Notes under the pieces: generated by a model
The model's database searches: none
What the model saw: the letters and a program-made list of their open reading frames with translations, nothing else
What the model was told of the DNA's origin: nothing
Program-made: the position numbers and the translations under genes
Shown here: positions 11,725-25,624 of the stretch, one piece after another
Layout: each line of letters opens with the position of its first letter
How positions within the stretch are numbered: the first letter of the stretch is position 1
DNA from: Harmonia axyridis
Lineage: Eukaryota > Arthropoda > Insecta > Coleoptera > Coccinellidae
Direction of reading: 5' to 3'
Assembly: GCF_914767665.1 (NCBI RefSeq)
Contig: NC_059502.1
Coordinates: 28,414,812 to 28,478,811, forward strand
Length of the DNA: 64,000 nt

Positions 11725-12868
11725 ACTAGATAAAGCTCAGAGTGGGTTTATGAGGGGGAGAAGTGTACAAGACCACATTTTCACTCTGAAACAGACCATT
11801 CATAAGATCAAAATAAGTGGAAGAAAGGTTTATTTTGTATTTGCAGATCTGGTGAAAGCTTTTGACAGAGTTAGTAGATCGAAAATGTGGGAGAGAGGGG
11901 TAAATAAAAATTTAGTGGAGTCGATTAAAAGTATAGATATATTGTGAAAGCTTGAACTGTGTTATTTTCAGAAATATGAAGTCGGAATTATTTGAAACAA
12001 AAGAGGGACTAAGGCAGGGTGAAGTGCTAAGTCCGACACTATTTATATTGTTTTTGGATGAAATAATGAAAGAGGCAAAATAGAGAACGGAGAAGCTTAC
12101 AGTTGGTTAGAAGAACTTGAGAAGAGTTGAAATATCAGAATGAGCCTTTGCGGATGACATCGTATTGATGGAGGGAACAAGGAAATTTGGATATATGGAA
12201 TGGAGTACTGAGAAAATATGGGATGGAAATAAATAGGAGAAAGACAAAAGTGATGGAAGTGAACGATGAACGAGAAGATGATTGGAGATTGAAGGAGAGG
12301 AAGTTGAAAAGGTGAAATGTTTCAGATATTTAGGAGTGAACATGGAAAATACGGGAAGTCAAGAAAGGGAGATTAACGAGAGAATTGAAAAAGCCGGCAG
12401 ATTATACTACACAGTTAATAAGAAATTCCTAAGAAGAACCGAAGTCGAAGAGAAAACTAAATTGACCGTATTTGAGTCGATATTCAGACCTGTTCTGTTG
12501 TATGGTTGTGAAACACAACAAAGAGAATGAGGAGTAAACTACAGGCAGTAGAAATGAAATTTTTGAGAAGAGTGAAGAGGGTTACAAGGATAGACAGAAG
12601 GAGAAATGAGGACTTAAGAGGTGAATTGGGGATAAAATCATTGGAAAGTTTTGTGGGTGAGAGGCAGTTGGGATGTAGAGACACCCACATCGTATGGAGG
12701 AGGAGAGACCAATCAAACAAATATGGGAGGCAAAAGCAAAAAGGGGGAGGCCGCAACAAACATAGAGGAGGAAAAAAAGAAGAGAGGGAAAAGCGTCAGG
12801 GAAGCTAAGATGATGACATCAAATAGGCCAGAATGGAAGAAATTCATTAGATCGAATTAGAATTATTC
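11725..12868 (+). pseudogene. LINE (endonuclease-reverse transcriptase type) remnant
   Basis: Recognisable blocks in order are KAQSGFMRGRSVQDHIFTLK (about 11730-11790), VYFVFADLVKAFDRVSRSKMW (RT motif A region, near 11830-11890), ETKEGLRQGEVLSPTLFILF (motif B, near 11995-12055), AFADDIVLM (catalytic motif C, near 12145-12170), CFRYLGVNMENTGSQ (near 12318-12360), VFESIFRPVLLYGCETQ (near 12470-12520) and a basic C-terminal tail ending near 12860. It is a different element from the jockey-type remnant just upstream. Frames change between blocks and stops interrupt it, so it is non-functional. The purine-rich tail makes long antisense frames that are not genes. Confidence 0.9.
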
Positions 12869-12870
12869 TT

Positions 12871-15800
12871 AAGTTATTGTTAACTTAGAGAATGTAGACA
12901 ATGAAACCCATACACCGAAAAGTAACAAATGGGATACAGATTATATATACAAAAAAAAATTGGACGGTGATACCTTGTGGAACCGTCCAATCGGAACTGT
13001 CCTGGAAATTCGAGGATTCAGAATTAATGAAGCCAACTCGCTCCCGTCCTCTTCCATTTCAGCGCGCTCTCAGTCGGGTTTCTTCATTTTCCCAATTAAT
13101 ACAGCTTGTTATCCTATCGAGAATTCAAGTAGGAGGCTTGTAAATAAACCATTACATCTTCAATGTGGCCGGTTGCGAAATTCCTCTCAAGCCGATCGAT
13201 GCATAATATTCGATAAAAACGTCGTGACCTAAATTCTAACATTTGAGATATCGAGCAGATGTGTTCTATAAAGTTGGCGATGAATGAAGGCATTGCTCTT
13301 GCCGAGTGATAAAAATTGGTTTATCGATTGAGTTTTATCAGAAGCACCGAAAACGATGTTACTCGGTTAATCATTTAGGTGAAGTGGATCTAGTACTTAA
13401 GGTATCGTGAGCAGATTGAAGGGTTCAACGAACCTACGAAAGAATACCAAAACATTTGAGATAGGTCTTCGAAGCAGGAATCTAGTTAGACAACTGTTTA
13501 GTCGATATTTTGAAATGAGCAGAGGGTCAGGAAACATTTGAACCGCACATAAGCTTCGGTATGCAGTCAGACTAATGTACCTTCCAAAATGTAAAGAAAG
13601 AAAGCTGTTGATTAGTAGTTTCGGTTCCTGATAATCTAACGCTGTATACCGTCACATCAAAACAACGAATGCCACTCTTGGGTTTCAGATTTTCCTAAAA
13701 TTAAATTATCCTTCTAACTCCCTCAAAGTGGTGCAAAACAGGTATAAGGCGCCAAATTATAATGTCGAGTAAACAAGTCTGGACGTGTTTGAAACAATAA
13801 TCCAATTATCCACGTTAAAAATAAATTTTGAACGTTTTAAGTACGTATGCGGTTCCTCAATGTAAAAACACACCAATAAAACTCCTAGTAGGTTAGTCGT
13901 TTACGTTCCAAACAGGAAAGCGAAAGCGGCTGAGTTTAGCAGCTTGAGAGTCATCACGAAATACTTTAATTCATTTATGTGAAGACCACTTTGTTGTAAT
14001 TATTTATTTTATATTATGAAAGGTGAGTATTAAATGGATGTTGCTCAAGTAGTTGATGATTATCTAAATTATACTCGATTAAATACTATTTCGAGGATAA
14101 GTTTTTATTTCTTCATTGGCATTTATCTTAACGAGTGGTACAAACTTGTTCTAAATGCCGACATATTGAAATCATACTGAATGATGTTCGAACGAAACCA
14201 TATTGAAGATAAACAAGAAATATGAACCTATTAGAATCAAAAAAGTTCGGCAGTTTATGGTAGTGGAATTTGAAGAAAATATCACAAACTTAAAACACAC
14301 TATGATTGAATAAATAAATCAAGATTGCAAACGACTTCTGCCATTATTATACCAAATTTGTAATGTTCAAACTATTAAGTGGTGAGGATGTTCTGAACTA
14401 CCCGAGTAAACCATTCGATATCAGGTTTAGCCTTCTCCTGCAGGAATAGCACTGTAGATTCATCAAAGAAGGCAACTTGTACTCTAATCACAATAAACCT
14501 CAGCAGTGATGATTCAAACTGGACAATTCTAGCTGATATTCGCCAAATACATCATTATCTACTGCTTGGAGTAGGTATGTGGTTTCGCATCACTTGGTAA
14601 CAACCAAGTATTAGATTAACTACATATCCACTTTTCAAAATAGCTCTGATGCTTTGAATCTTTTGTATTACACACTTTTTTGGTATCCTCATTGTCAGTT
14701 TGTTTTTCGCAGAGTTCTTCAACGATAAATGTGAAGTCATTTAAGTCAATTTTCCTAAATCACTTCCGTACTGCTTAGTAAGTTTGAGCTGTCAATATAA
14801 CTACATAACAACTACAGTCTACTAGTAGACTTAGATTAACGTCTGATTATTTTGAATAAGAATTGAAGTCAGGTAGCAAAATTGAAGTATGAAGGAAATC
14901 TTACTTCACCCAATAGTTCAGTTCATAATAACTGAAAAAATTTCACTGTAAGCTATGTCTGAAATAACGCATAAACCTTTTATGTTATCTGCTATATTAA
15001 GAGAGGTATTATGTAATTCTCTATGAGAATAGCGGGATTGTGGTTTGAATTTATATTGAGTCCAAAAATAGACTAAAATTGAGCACATAAAAAAAATAAT
15101 TTTATCGTTACAATCACCATGATAGAAGTATGGTGAAACTCGCTGGATCATCAGAATAACTTTAGTTATTCATCGATAGATGGCATCATGCCTATTTACA
15201 GTATAGATACTATCGAGTTCTCAGCAGACATCCATTCTAGACCGCGACAATCGACTGGATCGCGCCAAAAATTACCATATATGTTAATGAAGCTGCCAAA
15301 TTATTATAATGGTTCGGATTAACAGCCGACAATCGAAACGGAAAGTATGTCTGTCTGGCGTATGTTAAAATTCGCGCTTCGGTTGGTTCCGTCGGATTCC
15401 AAGCCGCTATAGTTACACGGTTACTTCATGTGCGAAAGAGAATGAGGCTGAAATGATGTTCTCGCCATTATGACGTAACATTACGATTGACTGATGTGGG
15501 TTGCTAGGCTACAGTGACGGATAAGTACGCAGATGTGCTCAAATGATACTCGTACACAATGATCAATGGGAAACTGACAGAAAGAGGACAATTTGGGTAT
15601 TTAATTGCTCATTGTTGGCCCTGGCTGGGGGAACGGAACACGAGTTTGAAGTCATTAGGTAATTCGTCGTTCTGATCGTGTTCCGAAAGGGATTTGTTAT
15701 GAAGAAACCAACTGATGTAAGGAATTAGAAGGTAATTCAGTGCGATGCAGCGAATTATCATCCTAGTTCAAAAGTTGAATAATTAGCTTTCATTCCTGTT

Positions 15801-15941
15801 TTGATGATTGAACTATACAAAGGTACCACTGAAGTAGTAGCAGTTTTCATTATATATCTCATGCTTCTGTTATTAACCATTAGTGATATGATAAGCTGAT
15901 GATTATACTTGATAATATTCAGCTCTATACTGTAACTTCAA
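12871..15941. other. no gene seen
   Basis: No recognised genes. A short complementary pair (TTGGACGG and CCGTCCAA, 12960-12991) is the only local structure noted. The 15.2-15.7 kb part is slightly less AT-rich but has no open frame of interest. Confidence 0.45.
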
Positions 15942-15991
15942 ATCGAATAGAGATGGTATGGATCGAATAGAGATGGTATGGATCGAATAGA
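15942..15991. repeat. 20-bp tandem repeat, about 2.5 units
   Basis: The unit ATCGAATAGAGATGGTATGG occurs twice in succession, followed by a partial third unit (ATCGAATAGAAATG). A small local expansion of no evident function. Confidence 0.9.
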
Positions 15992-18824
15992 AATGCACCG
16001 GAATCGTTTCGAATTGGCATTTTATAACTCAAGTAGCATTACTACGGATATCAATTACGAATTACATTTGGCGATAGAAGAAGAATTTGATACAGAATAC
16101 CAGATTTGGTCGCCATAGAAGTGAAACATTCCGATTTTTCAGATTACGATTCGATTCGTTCGTTTCTATTCGAGATACAGAATTGAGAATACGACCCATT
16201 ATGTTATCTCATCTACATTCTTTTATCTTCAAGAGCGAATAGATTAATTTTCGATTCTTCTTATTATTCAGTCGAATAATTGAAGTTTATTATTTGACCG
16301 TTTGCCAGACGTACAGATGGAGAATATATGTCAATTCTTCCATTTTCTAAAATTTTAATGGCCATACTAAAAGTTTACACAAAAGAGTAAATCGAGAAGC
16401 CTATTTTAAGTTTAACGAATCGAAAGATTATTTTGAGGAACACTTGTTGAAGTTAATATTACTTACGATAACCACTTTAGACTCATTGGATCATACCTGC
16501 AAAAAAAATATTCATGTTAATGACATTCAATAAAAAACATAGTAAATAAAGTAAGATAATACAAATTATTTCATAGGTTATGGATGTTGAATTTTTTGTA
16601 TCCTTTCGTTTTCCTAAAAAAAACGAACAACTAGTAATAGTCAATCAACTACAATGATACTATAATGCAACATCATTATCCTTTATATTTTGCATTTTTG
16701 TTATTTGTTATTTAAAAATTACAGTATGCTACACTGATAAATTTCAAAGTATCGACTAAAACGATATTTTCTTTATTTTTCAAGAAATAAAGCTCAGAGC
16801 ACAGAGTCTGTCCACCGGTGTTGAATGAAGATGTTCAACGTAATTTGAAAAACATTAACATTCAAGGAAGTCTGATGAAATTAGCGAATGCCTTAGAAGA
16901 ACCACATCCTACCCACTCACTTTTGAAAAACGAAAGTCAGTACCTATATCTACCTAGTTTAGCGACAAATAAATAACTTTCGCTTCAGCGTAAAACCTCG
17001 AATGATACAGCAAACTGGGTGCAGATGAGCGAATTTAGTCTGGTAACAGGGAAATGAATTCATTTTCAAGGACATCGAGTGCATACAGCCAACGAACGTT
17101 CTAGAATTGTAGGTTTGAAGCTTGAAGATATCAATCTAGTAATATTCCCAACGCACCGAATGAATGGAATGGATTCACTGAAATGTGAACTGAACTATGG
17201 GTTTCACGGTAGACCTTCCAGAAAAACTACATTAGAGTCGTTGGGAATGAATCTGACATAATTTTAATGAGAGCTATTTAGATGCACTAACACCCAGTTA
17301 AGGGAACATTCATTAAAATGTAATGCCGCCTTAATTTTAATCCTCCATTAAACGGCGCAGGTATCAAATAGGCTCCTCGTATTGGAGGATTAAAAGTTTT
17401 CGAAGATTCATTCAGAAGTAACAAGTTGATAGCTAATCAAAATTTAATAAAGAAACGAAACCTCGATTGTCAAAACTCAACTTTTCAATAGACACAGGTG
17501 GAATAATTGCTGAATTGAAGAGACATCTCTAATCTACCACTTTATCGAAACTTAAGTTCCCGTATACTATAGTTTGCAATAATTCTTCAATATAAATAAT
17601 TTGATTTTAAAATTTCCCAATTAATTGTAGAATAACGATTGATTTCTGTATTAAACTTCACCCATTTTATTAAAAAAAAAAGCTCTGTGGCTAAAAGCTA
17701 GAAATAGATTCACGTAAGCACCAGTTGAATTAAAAGGAGAATCATGCAGCACCTCATAACTTTATAATAATTCAAAATAATTTTCAGAATTGAAATATAT
17801 ATATCAACATATTTATATTATTCTATCTATGGCATGGTATTATTTATCTCTTAGAAGAATAAGATTATAATAATTAATGTGAAATGAATAGGACGCCTAT
17901 GAAGCTATTAAATATTTGATTTAATTTCTTTCTGGAATTCAGCACTAAGTAAATATCTATGAAATTGTCCAACATTCGTAATACGTCACAAGTTCCATCA
18001 GTTATTTATTTCTAATTAACGTTTTCACGCCATGGTGACACCAGTTTTATGTTTCAGGATGTAATGAATTTCATGGAACATCCTCGCAATCACATGAGTA
18101 TCATCACTACTTATTAATAAGATGACATATGTTGAAGTTTTTTTCAAACAAAGATTTGCTGGTTGTTCATTCTCCAGTTCTTTCACATGGATTTGGTTAG
18201 AGTCAACGTTCAATGTTCACGGTGTTTATGTTCTGCCATATAAATAACAGTATGGAATTAATGTATTGACTTCTTTGTTCGATCTTAATGGTCCCTCAAA
18301 ACTGATGACTGTTCGCTTGTGTTGGAAGTTTCGAATAAGGCTTTCAACATTTGAGGTTGAACTGGAAAAATGATGAAGATATTCGAATTGAAAAAAAAAA
18401 CTTATCTTACAATTTAGATGAATCAGAAAAAAACTACAGTGACACTACTCAGAACGCGGTAGGTACATATCTCCAGGTATTTTTACAAGTATTCGAAGAA
18501 ATCGAATAGAATCAGTACAGAAAAAATAACTGAGAGAGAAGGAGAAACAAAGTTGTATAACCCAATGATTTAACATTGATATCTGACGTAAAGAATATTG
18601 ATTAGTGTAGTGCAATTAATATGTTGTCGAATGGAAATGGATAAGCATAAACTAGAAGTGCAAATCAGATCATCAAAGGGTGCTTCAGACAAACAGTGTT
18701 CCCAACCTTTTGAAATGAAAATTCTCTCAATGAATGCCAAAAATTCCCTATTTGACGTATTTTACAGTAACAATTCCCTGCAACCCTAATATTGACAATG
18801 AATTACTAATTGACAAGGTTTAAA
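15992..18824. other. no gene seen
   Basis: AT-rich spacer. Frames at 17079-17261 (+), 18025-18213 (-) and 18598-18789 (+) show no recognisable motif. Confidence 0.5.
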
Positions 18825-19342
18825 CTTCAGAGTAACAAAAATAGATAGAGGCAACATATGTCATTTTCAGTAAACAAATTTTGTCCCCAATATGAACTAT
18901 CAAATTTGACAGGAAGCGCGCGGAAATGAAAACATATCAGTGATACGATATTTCACTCAATTTTCGAGTTTCTCTACAAAGAACGTACTAAACGTAACTA
19001 AACAAACTCCAAGCACGTCAAACCACTTGAAACAACAGATGACACTAGGAGAGTAAAAGTTGCCAAACCTTGGATTTCAGCAGGTAGATACAGAAAATAA
19101 AAAATATTCTGCTTATTATAAATTCGACAATAAGGAAGAATATCCGATTCCAAATATTCAAATTTGCATATTTAATCGAGAATCACTCAAATAAATATAT
19201 TTCATTCAATATAATATACATTCATAACGATATAGTGAAATTGTGAATTTGCAAATATATCACAATCCGACAACGTAATCCTACCATGTTGGGGACATGT
19301 AAAAATTGTGTATACTTCCTCTATTTATGTTTATTACTCTAT
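18825..19342 (+). mobile_element. hAT-like MITE family C, copy 2
   Basis: Second copy of the family at 6649-7225, about 520 bp, shorter through a deletion after the ACAAAGAACG block. Ends are TTCAGAGTAACAAAAATAGA on the left and TTTATGTTTATTACTCTAT on the right. Flanks GGTTTAAA and GGTTTTTT are only a weak (6 of 8) target-duplication candidate. Shared internal blocks with the other copies make membership certain. Confidence 0.85.
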
Positions 19343-22300
19343 GGTTTTTTGCGAATGTTAACGTTTCATTTTCGATGTGAGACCATCACATTGTTATAAA
19401 ATTGAATTGAAAGAAATCCGGGTATACCTCTACAAATAATGTCACATAGTACATATAGGATCTTAGTTCACATTACACTACACAATTTCTCGAATATACA
19501 TAATAATAGCAAGATATTAATATTTCCTATTTTCAGATATAAGCCCCGCTACATCGCATTACCTTCTATTCTTCAGTCATTCATATAACTTAGATATGAC
19601 CATTCAAAACCGAATTATTCAATTGGTACACGCAAGATGTGGGTTCGCGACTTCCTATTCAATAGAAACCGATGGAAGTTACACAACAGGCAGTCGTTCG
19701 GTCTACTCCCACCTTTATGCCATACGAAATGGGTGGATCTATTGAATCACAAAGAGAAGAAGCCGAATTTTCGTGTGGATAAACATGAGAAATATTGGGC
19801 TAGCTGTGGTTTAGTGGCCCCCCGAGGTAAAGCAACGTTGCGGTAAGTCTGGTAGTCGGCGCAGAGCGGCGGTGTTGCCACATCCGCGGAATTCCTGAAG
19901 AATTTCTGATTGAGGATAACATAATCACCAAAATGTTGTTATATTCGAATTATTCATTCTTATAGCATTCATTAAAGAATTGTGTCAACAATGACTCTGC
20001 CTAATAACTTCTTTTTATGTAATGATATTCGTACATTTTGAGATCAATTCACTTTTAAAAGTTACGGAAATAACAATAGAGTCAAAATTCTGGATGAAAT
20101 CGAATAAAAAATCCCGATGAGTAACCAAAAAATTGGAAATAATCAATGGCGACCCCAGTGGGGGGCAACGAGGGGCCAGGATTTTATTAAGTCCATATAG
20201 TTTAAGTTGAATATATGTTTTATTTTTTGTTCATACAATATTTCAGAAGGGGAAAACAAGAATTTAGGGGGAGTGTGGTAATTACCCCCCTTACAGCGCC
20301 TCTGAAAATAATCAGTATTTCTTGTGTCAAATTAAAAATCGATTCCTTCTAATCAACACATCATAAACGAAATAATATCCGGCAATCTGATCGTTTAGTT
20401 TTTCAACTCTGTTGAATGTATCGATCATTTTCCCGAGATCTCCCTTTTCCGGTAGAACCGGCAACAGCGGAACGCGAGCACTGTGTTATTTATTTTACTC
20501 AGCGACCTCGTCCCACTTCACGGATCTTGGAGCCTCTATTACACCACAGAAAAGAGTATGCCGGCTGAATTAACAGTGTGTATAATGTTCATTATTAACT
20601 TTTTATACACAATACGTGAATCGATGAGGACAAGCATTTCTTGCTAAGGTTTCGAAATCAGAATAGTTGTTTCAAATTGATGTCAAAATTTGAATGTACA
20701 CAGTTTTCGACTTGTGAAGTTCCCCATCGAGTCGTCCATTAGGAAATTTCATGTGTACGCATTATTTCGTAACATCCTGTAAGCGATACTTTCACAAGGC
20801 TGATATAATTTTTTTTAATACGACCATGTGCGTTTCGCACTCATAAAAATTTGAGTAATCTTCCATTCGAATTGGTATGAAGTCTTTGTACTAGTCTTAT
20901 AAATATGTACGAAGTGAATATTTGAGGTTGAGAAACACCTTGGAAACTTGGAAATAATACTCAACCCAATATGTAATACAAACTCAAATAAGTCATTTAA
21001 AAAAATACAACATAATTTTCGAATCTTGTTATTTGATTCAGATAAGGTTAGATTAGCTAGATACTTTGAATTTGAACAAAAACACAATAGCAAATATTTA
21101 AAAACATAGATTTTTCTTTTTGAATATGTATACAGTGTTATTTTCATGAGGAAGTGTAATGCAATCAAGGATGTCTTCTAGGACAACTGATTGTTGATTG
21201 CAGGAATAAATGGCATGACATTAAAAATGAAGGTTTATTAGAATATAAAGTCATCATCGCTAAAAAAGGTATATAGCAAAGACTGTTATGGCTAATCTAA
21301 AAAAATCCCATGAAAATGCAATCCTTGCTTTACTGAATGATTACGAAATGATCGTTAGATCTGGTATTCCTACTATAACTTGCATGGAATGAATCTTTAC
21401 CTTTTACGTATCTTTATGTCCAGTCTCAAATGTTCAATATTTCAGTTCGAGAAAAAAAGAATATCGAGATGCATATTCTGTCAAGAAAGTAGGAAAATTG
21501 AAAAGAAAAACATATAGAAGTGATTGTTGAAATACTTTTTGTCGATATTTATAACAATTATTTATAATCCATCATTTGCTTGTTTAAAGAACGACATTGC
21601 GTCAATTCTCCACAAATGAAATTCGCAATTTCTACAATGATTGAAAATATCGAACAAAGAATCTATCTCCAATTTTATATTTTGAGAATACAAACTTATA
21701 GATTTTGCACCATTATACATAACATATTTCTGACCAGAATCTCTGAGTCTAATCGAACATCCAAAGTATTCTAGTGATATGGTTTCCATCGACATTTTTT
21801 GAGAACGAACAGAAATGGTCTGAAACGATAAGGTTCGACGTACCGATAATAAATCCGTCTTCAATATGGATGTAGTATGATGTTGATAGGTACATATTTC
21901 ATTACTAACAAATTCCTCAGTTTTATACTATACTTTTGCGCTGCATTAGAATTTTTATTTCAAATCGATGTTTTATTTTCAATAATTCAAAGTACTAATA
22001 TAAAAAAATACCGAACACAACAAATATAATTAAAAATTTTGACAAAAATATCTTATTTATGCAAAACTCACCAAGCTTTGAAATTCAGGACGAATAAAAA
22101 TGGCGTGTTAAAACCTTTACGCCTTAGATTAACATAAAATCCAAATAAAAAAAAATTACCTAGGGATGTATTTGAAACACCTTGTATAGGTAGACATAAT
22201 ATCACATATGATTTTATCTCAAACGTCCAAGTTCCCAACAGAGCATTAATTTTATGGTTCGGTCGTCGAAAACAAATATCTATGTTACACATCGTTTCAA

Positions 22301-22919
22301 CGCAATCTTTTTGAATTCTCCCATGATTCACAACGGTCTGATGCACACAGCAGACCGATCCAGGATGCAACGACTGCTCCTCAACTTAATTGATGCATAT
22401 TTGGAGACACGTCCCCGACGAAATTGACTCTACGTCGACATTTGCATTCGGAACATCGAATACCGAGACTCTATGATGGAAGAAGCACTTCAGGTTTTAG
22501 ACTTGGTGATACGAATAGTATAGTGTCAAAACTCTATGATCCATCAGCTGATAAGGGAGAAATAAACCGGTTTCACCACTACTTATATGTTAAGAATTTA
22601 AGAAGGGTTTATACCACGTGACTTTCTCGTGATCTGTCAAAGTTCAACTAGTCCTGTCTTCTCAGCGTTTTTGAGATCTCACCACTTTTCAGGTTGAGTA
22701 AAGCAATCTCAAACGTTCCTCTGATTTACCTTCTTTTCTACCACATGCAAGAATTCGAAATACGTTTTTACGTCTTTATTTTTAATTTTAGAAAAAACGC
22801 ATTTTCAGCCTTCGACAAGACTTTTTGTATAATACTGTTATGTGAAAATTCATTAAAAAATAAATGTTTGTTGGGAAAGCTAAATCATGCATATATTTAT
22901 TTTTCAAAAAATAGTAATT
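19343..22919. other. no gene seen
   Basis: No supported gene. The frames at 19637-19846 (+), 20815-21168 (-), 21562-21864 (-) and 22068-22370 (-) lack recognisable domains. The last has a tail vaguely like a transposase C-terminus, which I could not substantiate. Confidence 0.45.
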
Positions 22920-23041
22920 TACGTAACAAGTCCGGAAAATAGGGTTTTTTTGGACGAATAGACAAAATTCCAGGACGAGCGTAAGCGAGTCCTGGAAGTC
23001 TGTGAGTCCAAAAAAAACCATTTTCGGGCGTGTTGCGTACA
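22920..23041. repeat. palindromic element with nested hairpin
   Basis: Outer arms TACGTAACAAGTCCGGAAAA (from 22920) and a near-complement ending GCGTGTTGCGTAC (to 23040) pair imperfectly, followed inward by TTTTTTTGGAC and GTCCAAAAAAA. In the centre is a perfect 7-bp stem CCAGGAC / GTCCTGG (22970-22976 and 22989-22995) around GAGCGTAAGCGA. It abuts the TIR of the element at 23045-23304. Confidence 0.75.
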
Positions 23042-23044
23042 ATA

Positions 23045-23304
23045 TTTTTTCGGCAACCATGTAAAATAACACTATCACTGCTGCTTTCCATATTTTATTG
23101 CGATTGCGATAAAAAAAACATGCAAATTTTTGACAACTAATTTCATATGAACTGTCAGCCGTAATCTCGGTTGTTATGGATTCTATGATGCTTTTCCGGC
23201 CTAGTCCGGGAAGTACGTACTTTCCGGACTAGGCCGGGAAATGCTACTTTCTCAGAGAAAAAGCGTCCGGGAAGTGAGCACTTCCCGGACGGTTGCCGAA
23301 AAAA
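23045..23304 (+). mobile_element. GC-palindrome element D, complete copy
   Basis: A 260-bp element with 14-bp terminal inverted repeats, TTTTTTCGGCAACC at 23045-23058 and its complement at 23291-23304. Inside are two GC-rich palindromes: one at 23194-23240 (TTCCGGCCTAGTCCGGG with its mirrored arm around AGTACGTACT) and one at 23264-23291 (CGTCCGGGAAGTG / CACTTCCCGGACG). The rest matches 25625-25869 in reverse orientation. No coding capacity; probably a very short non-autonomous DNA element. Confidence 0.85.
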
Positions 23305-23485
23305 ATCATTTAATTCTGTGTTTTTCCATTCCAAAAAAATTCATAAAAAAGGACTTTCCGCAATGACGAACTCTTTAAAATGGAAAATAGTGAAAACATC
23401 ATATAAATCGATGGTCTTTAGCGTAAAATAAAGCGTACTAATTTTTGAACTGATCGCTGTAATGGTTTAGACCCCTCTTAAAATG

Positions 23486-24107
23486 TGTATAAAACAGGGT
23501 GGGTCTTAAAATTGTACATAGCAATACAAACATAGATCCCTTTTATCAAATATAATGCTTTTTTCCTTAACAATTTTTTCAGATATAATAATATGTAAAA
23601 TGTGATCACTGGAAATTAAATATTCGTGGATCTGACAACGTTCATCCAAACAAATAATAGATTTCATAGAATTTCTATGATCACATCGGTCATCGATTGA
23701 GTTCTGCGTTATTTCGGTGATGTACACATCGAAAAAAAAAAGGTGCATTAGCTGATTGTAAAACTATCGAATGCTTATAACTTTTTACCCCGAATCTGGA
23801 AAAATGGTAATTGAAAATAGTGTTTTATTTGATGAGAGGAATCTAGAGTTAAATTTAATGTACAACTTGAGGTTTGTATATGAAAAACTACACACCAAGC
23901 TGATTATATTTATGGATCACAAAATTATCATTAAATTTGCGGGGATTGGATTATTATGCATGCAGGTTACACTAATTTGAAGTAGTCTTGATCAATCAAA
24001 AGTCTTGTGAAGCGTCGACTGTCCCGTCAGCAACTGTTCTGTGACGTCAGTTGAAACTACTCAATTATTCAAGGCGTCTAAACTTTTGTAAGACCCTATT
24101 TTAGAGA
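23486..24107. repeat. possible non-autonomous element with internal inverted repeat
   Basis: Weak inverted ends: AAAACAGGGTGGGTCTTA on the left and GTAAGACCCTATTTT on the right. Inside, about 23490-23600 read on the minus strand resembles 23795-23905 read on the plus strand at roughly three-quarters identity over the best block. Both strands give short frames sharing a K-V-E-S-FD-R-L pattern. Boundaries are uncertain. Confidence 0.45.
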
Positions 24108-25624
24108 ATTTTTGAAAGGAAATAATCCAAAATAAATAAATAATATAATATAAATAATGTTATTCACATTAGCTGAAAATGTCCTGAACGTCTCCTCAAA
24201 TTTTGGTATAGGAACGGATCATCCAAAGAATATTTTCGAAAGAAAATCATATCCACCCATATTCATGAATATAGATTGAAAAAAATTTGCGAAAGATTCG
24301 GTAGGAATGAAAATTTGGATATATCTTGCAAATATTTCAAAACATGTTCATTCTCACTCAAGATCATTATAGTGGAAATAATTACGTTATATTTTTATCC
24401 CAGCTATTCTAGTAACAATGAATGAATGAATGGAAATTATGAATTAATCGACATAATCTGGAATGGCAAAATTCTCTATTCGAAATCTCCGATTTGAAAT
24501 TATTTATGTTAATCTTGAAGTAATTTACCGTTGAACCTGGATACAATAGGTTGTTATTGTATGATAAAATCGTTTCTGATCTCAGTTGTCTATAGGATAC
24601 CTCACGTAACATGTGTTTACTAAAAACAACATAACATTATGAATGTTTTTCATCGTAACGTAAATAAAAACACGTGATCGTGTTTTTGGAAATCCTGATT
24701 ATGAAATAAAACATGATTCATAGAACCTAATTGTTATTTGTAAATCAATTTCAAAAACATGACTGCGATACTACTACAACGAAATTGACTGTGTTGATTA
24801 TTACATTATACATCCTTGTTGGTAAGCCAGACATGCAAATCGAAATTTGTTAGGTTCAATTGCTCCTTTCGTCACTTTTCTGTTCAAGGTTCACGTTCGA
24901 GTACCTATTTCGAATTATTCCGTTGAAAAAATCGAACTTTTATTTGGAAACAAAAAGAACAGAACATATCACCATGTCAAAAATATACCGTGAATAGATC
25001 ATACTTTTCTATGCTTTTATGATAAATTCCCGGTACTAACTCAACTGAAAGAATATTGTATTGGTGGCTAATTTTGAGCGTCCAAGTGAAATTAATGAAA
25101 ACGCCTTGAGCAACAACATTACGCTTCCAATAAAAAGAATAATTAACAATACCGTTATTCGATAATGGAACACACTGAGCATCGCTGATTAACCGAGGTG
25201 ATCTGCGATTCGAAAATAAAAGTGGAAACGAGAGAGTTGAGCCTCAACAATCGTGAGAGTCTGTTGAATGTAATATTTATCTTCTCACAGATATTTCGCT
25301 TCCTCGTTCACCTTGAAAACATCATTATTTAATACCGTGTTTACTAGACAATCTACCGCGATCTGTCGAAGTGACGCAGCATTGGTGCCGATGGAGTGAT
25401 GCAGCGTTTCTGCAAAATGATTCTGTTATATTATAGAAAACGCCGTCATAGAACATCGACTGGATTGAGTCAATTTCCTGGATTTGGACTTCGGTGCTGA
25501 GGATGACTTCATTAGATATATTTTTTAGTGATACATGTCATTAGAATATGATAAACATATCGAATAGGATTCTGCAGAACATGATTTGTCCTATTTTTCG
25601 AACCTCATAATGATAAAAAAATAC
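24108..25624. other. no gene seen
   Basis: AT-rich spacer with no recognised coding or repeat structure; the 67-codon minus frame at 24409-24612 is unrecognised. Confidence 0.5.

Noticed and set aside
12484..12860. Long frames on both strands in the purine-rich LINE tail
   Set aside because: They are low-complexity shadows of the reverse transcriptase C-terminal region.
22068..22370. 100-codon minus frame as a transposase C-terminus
   Set aside because: Only a vague resemblance; no catalytic motif, TIR or second block nearby.
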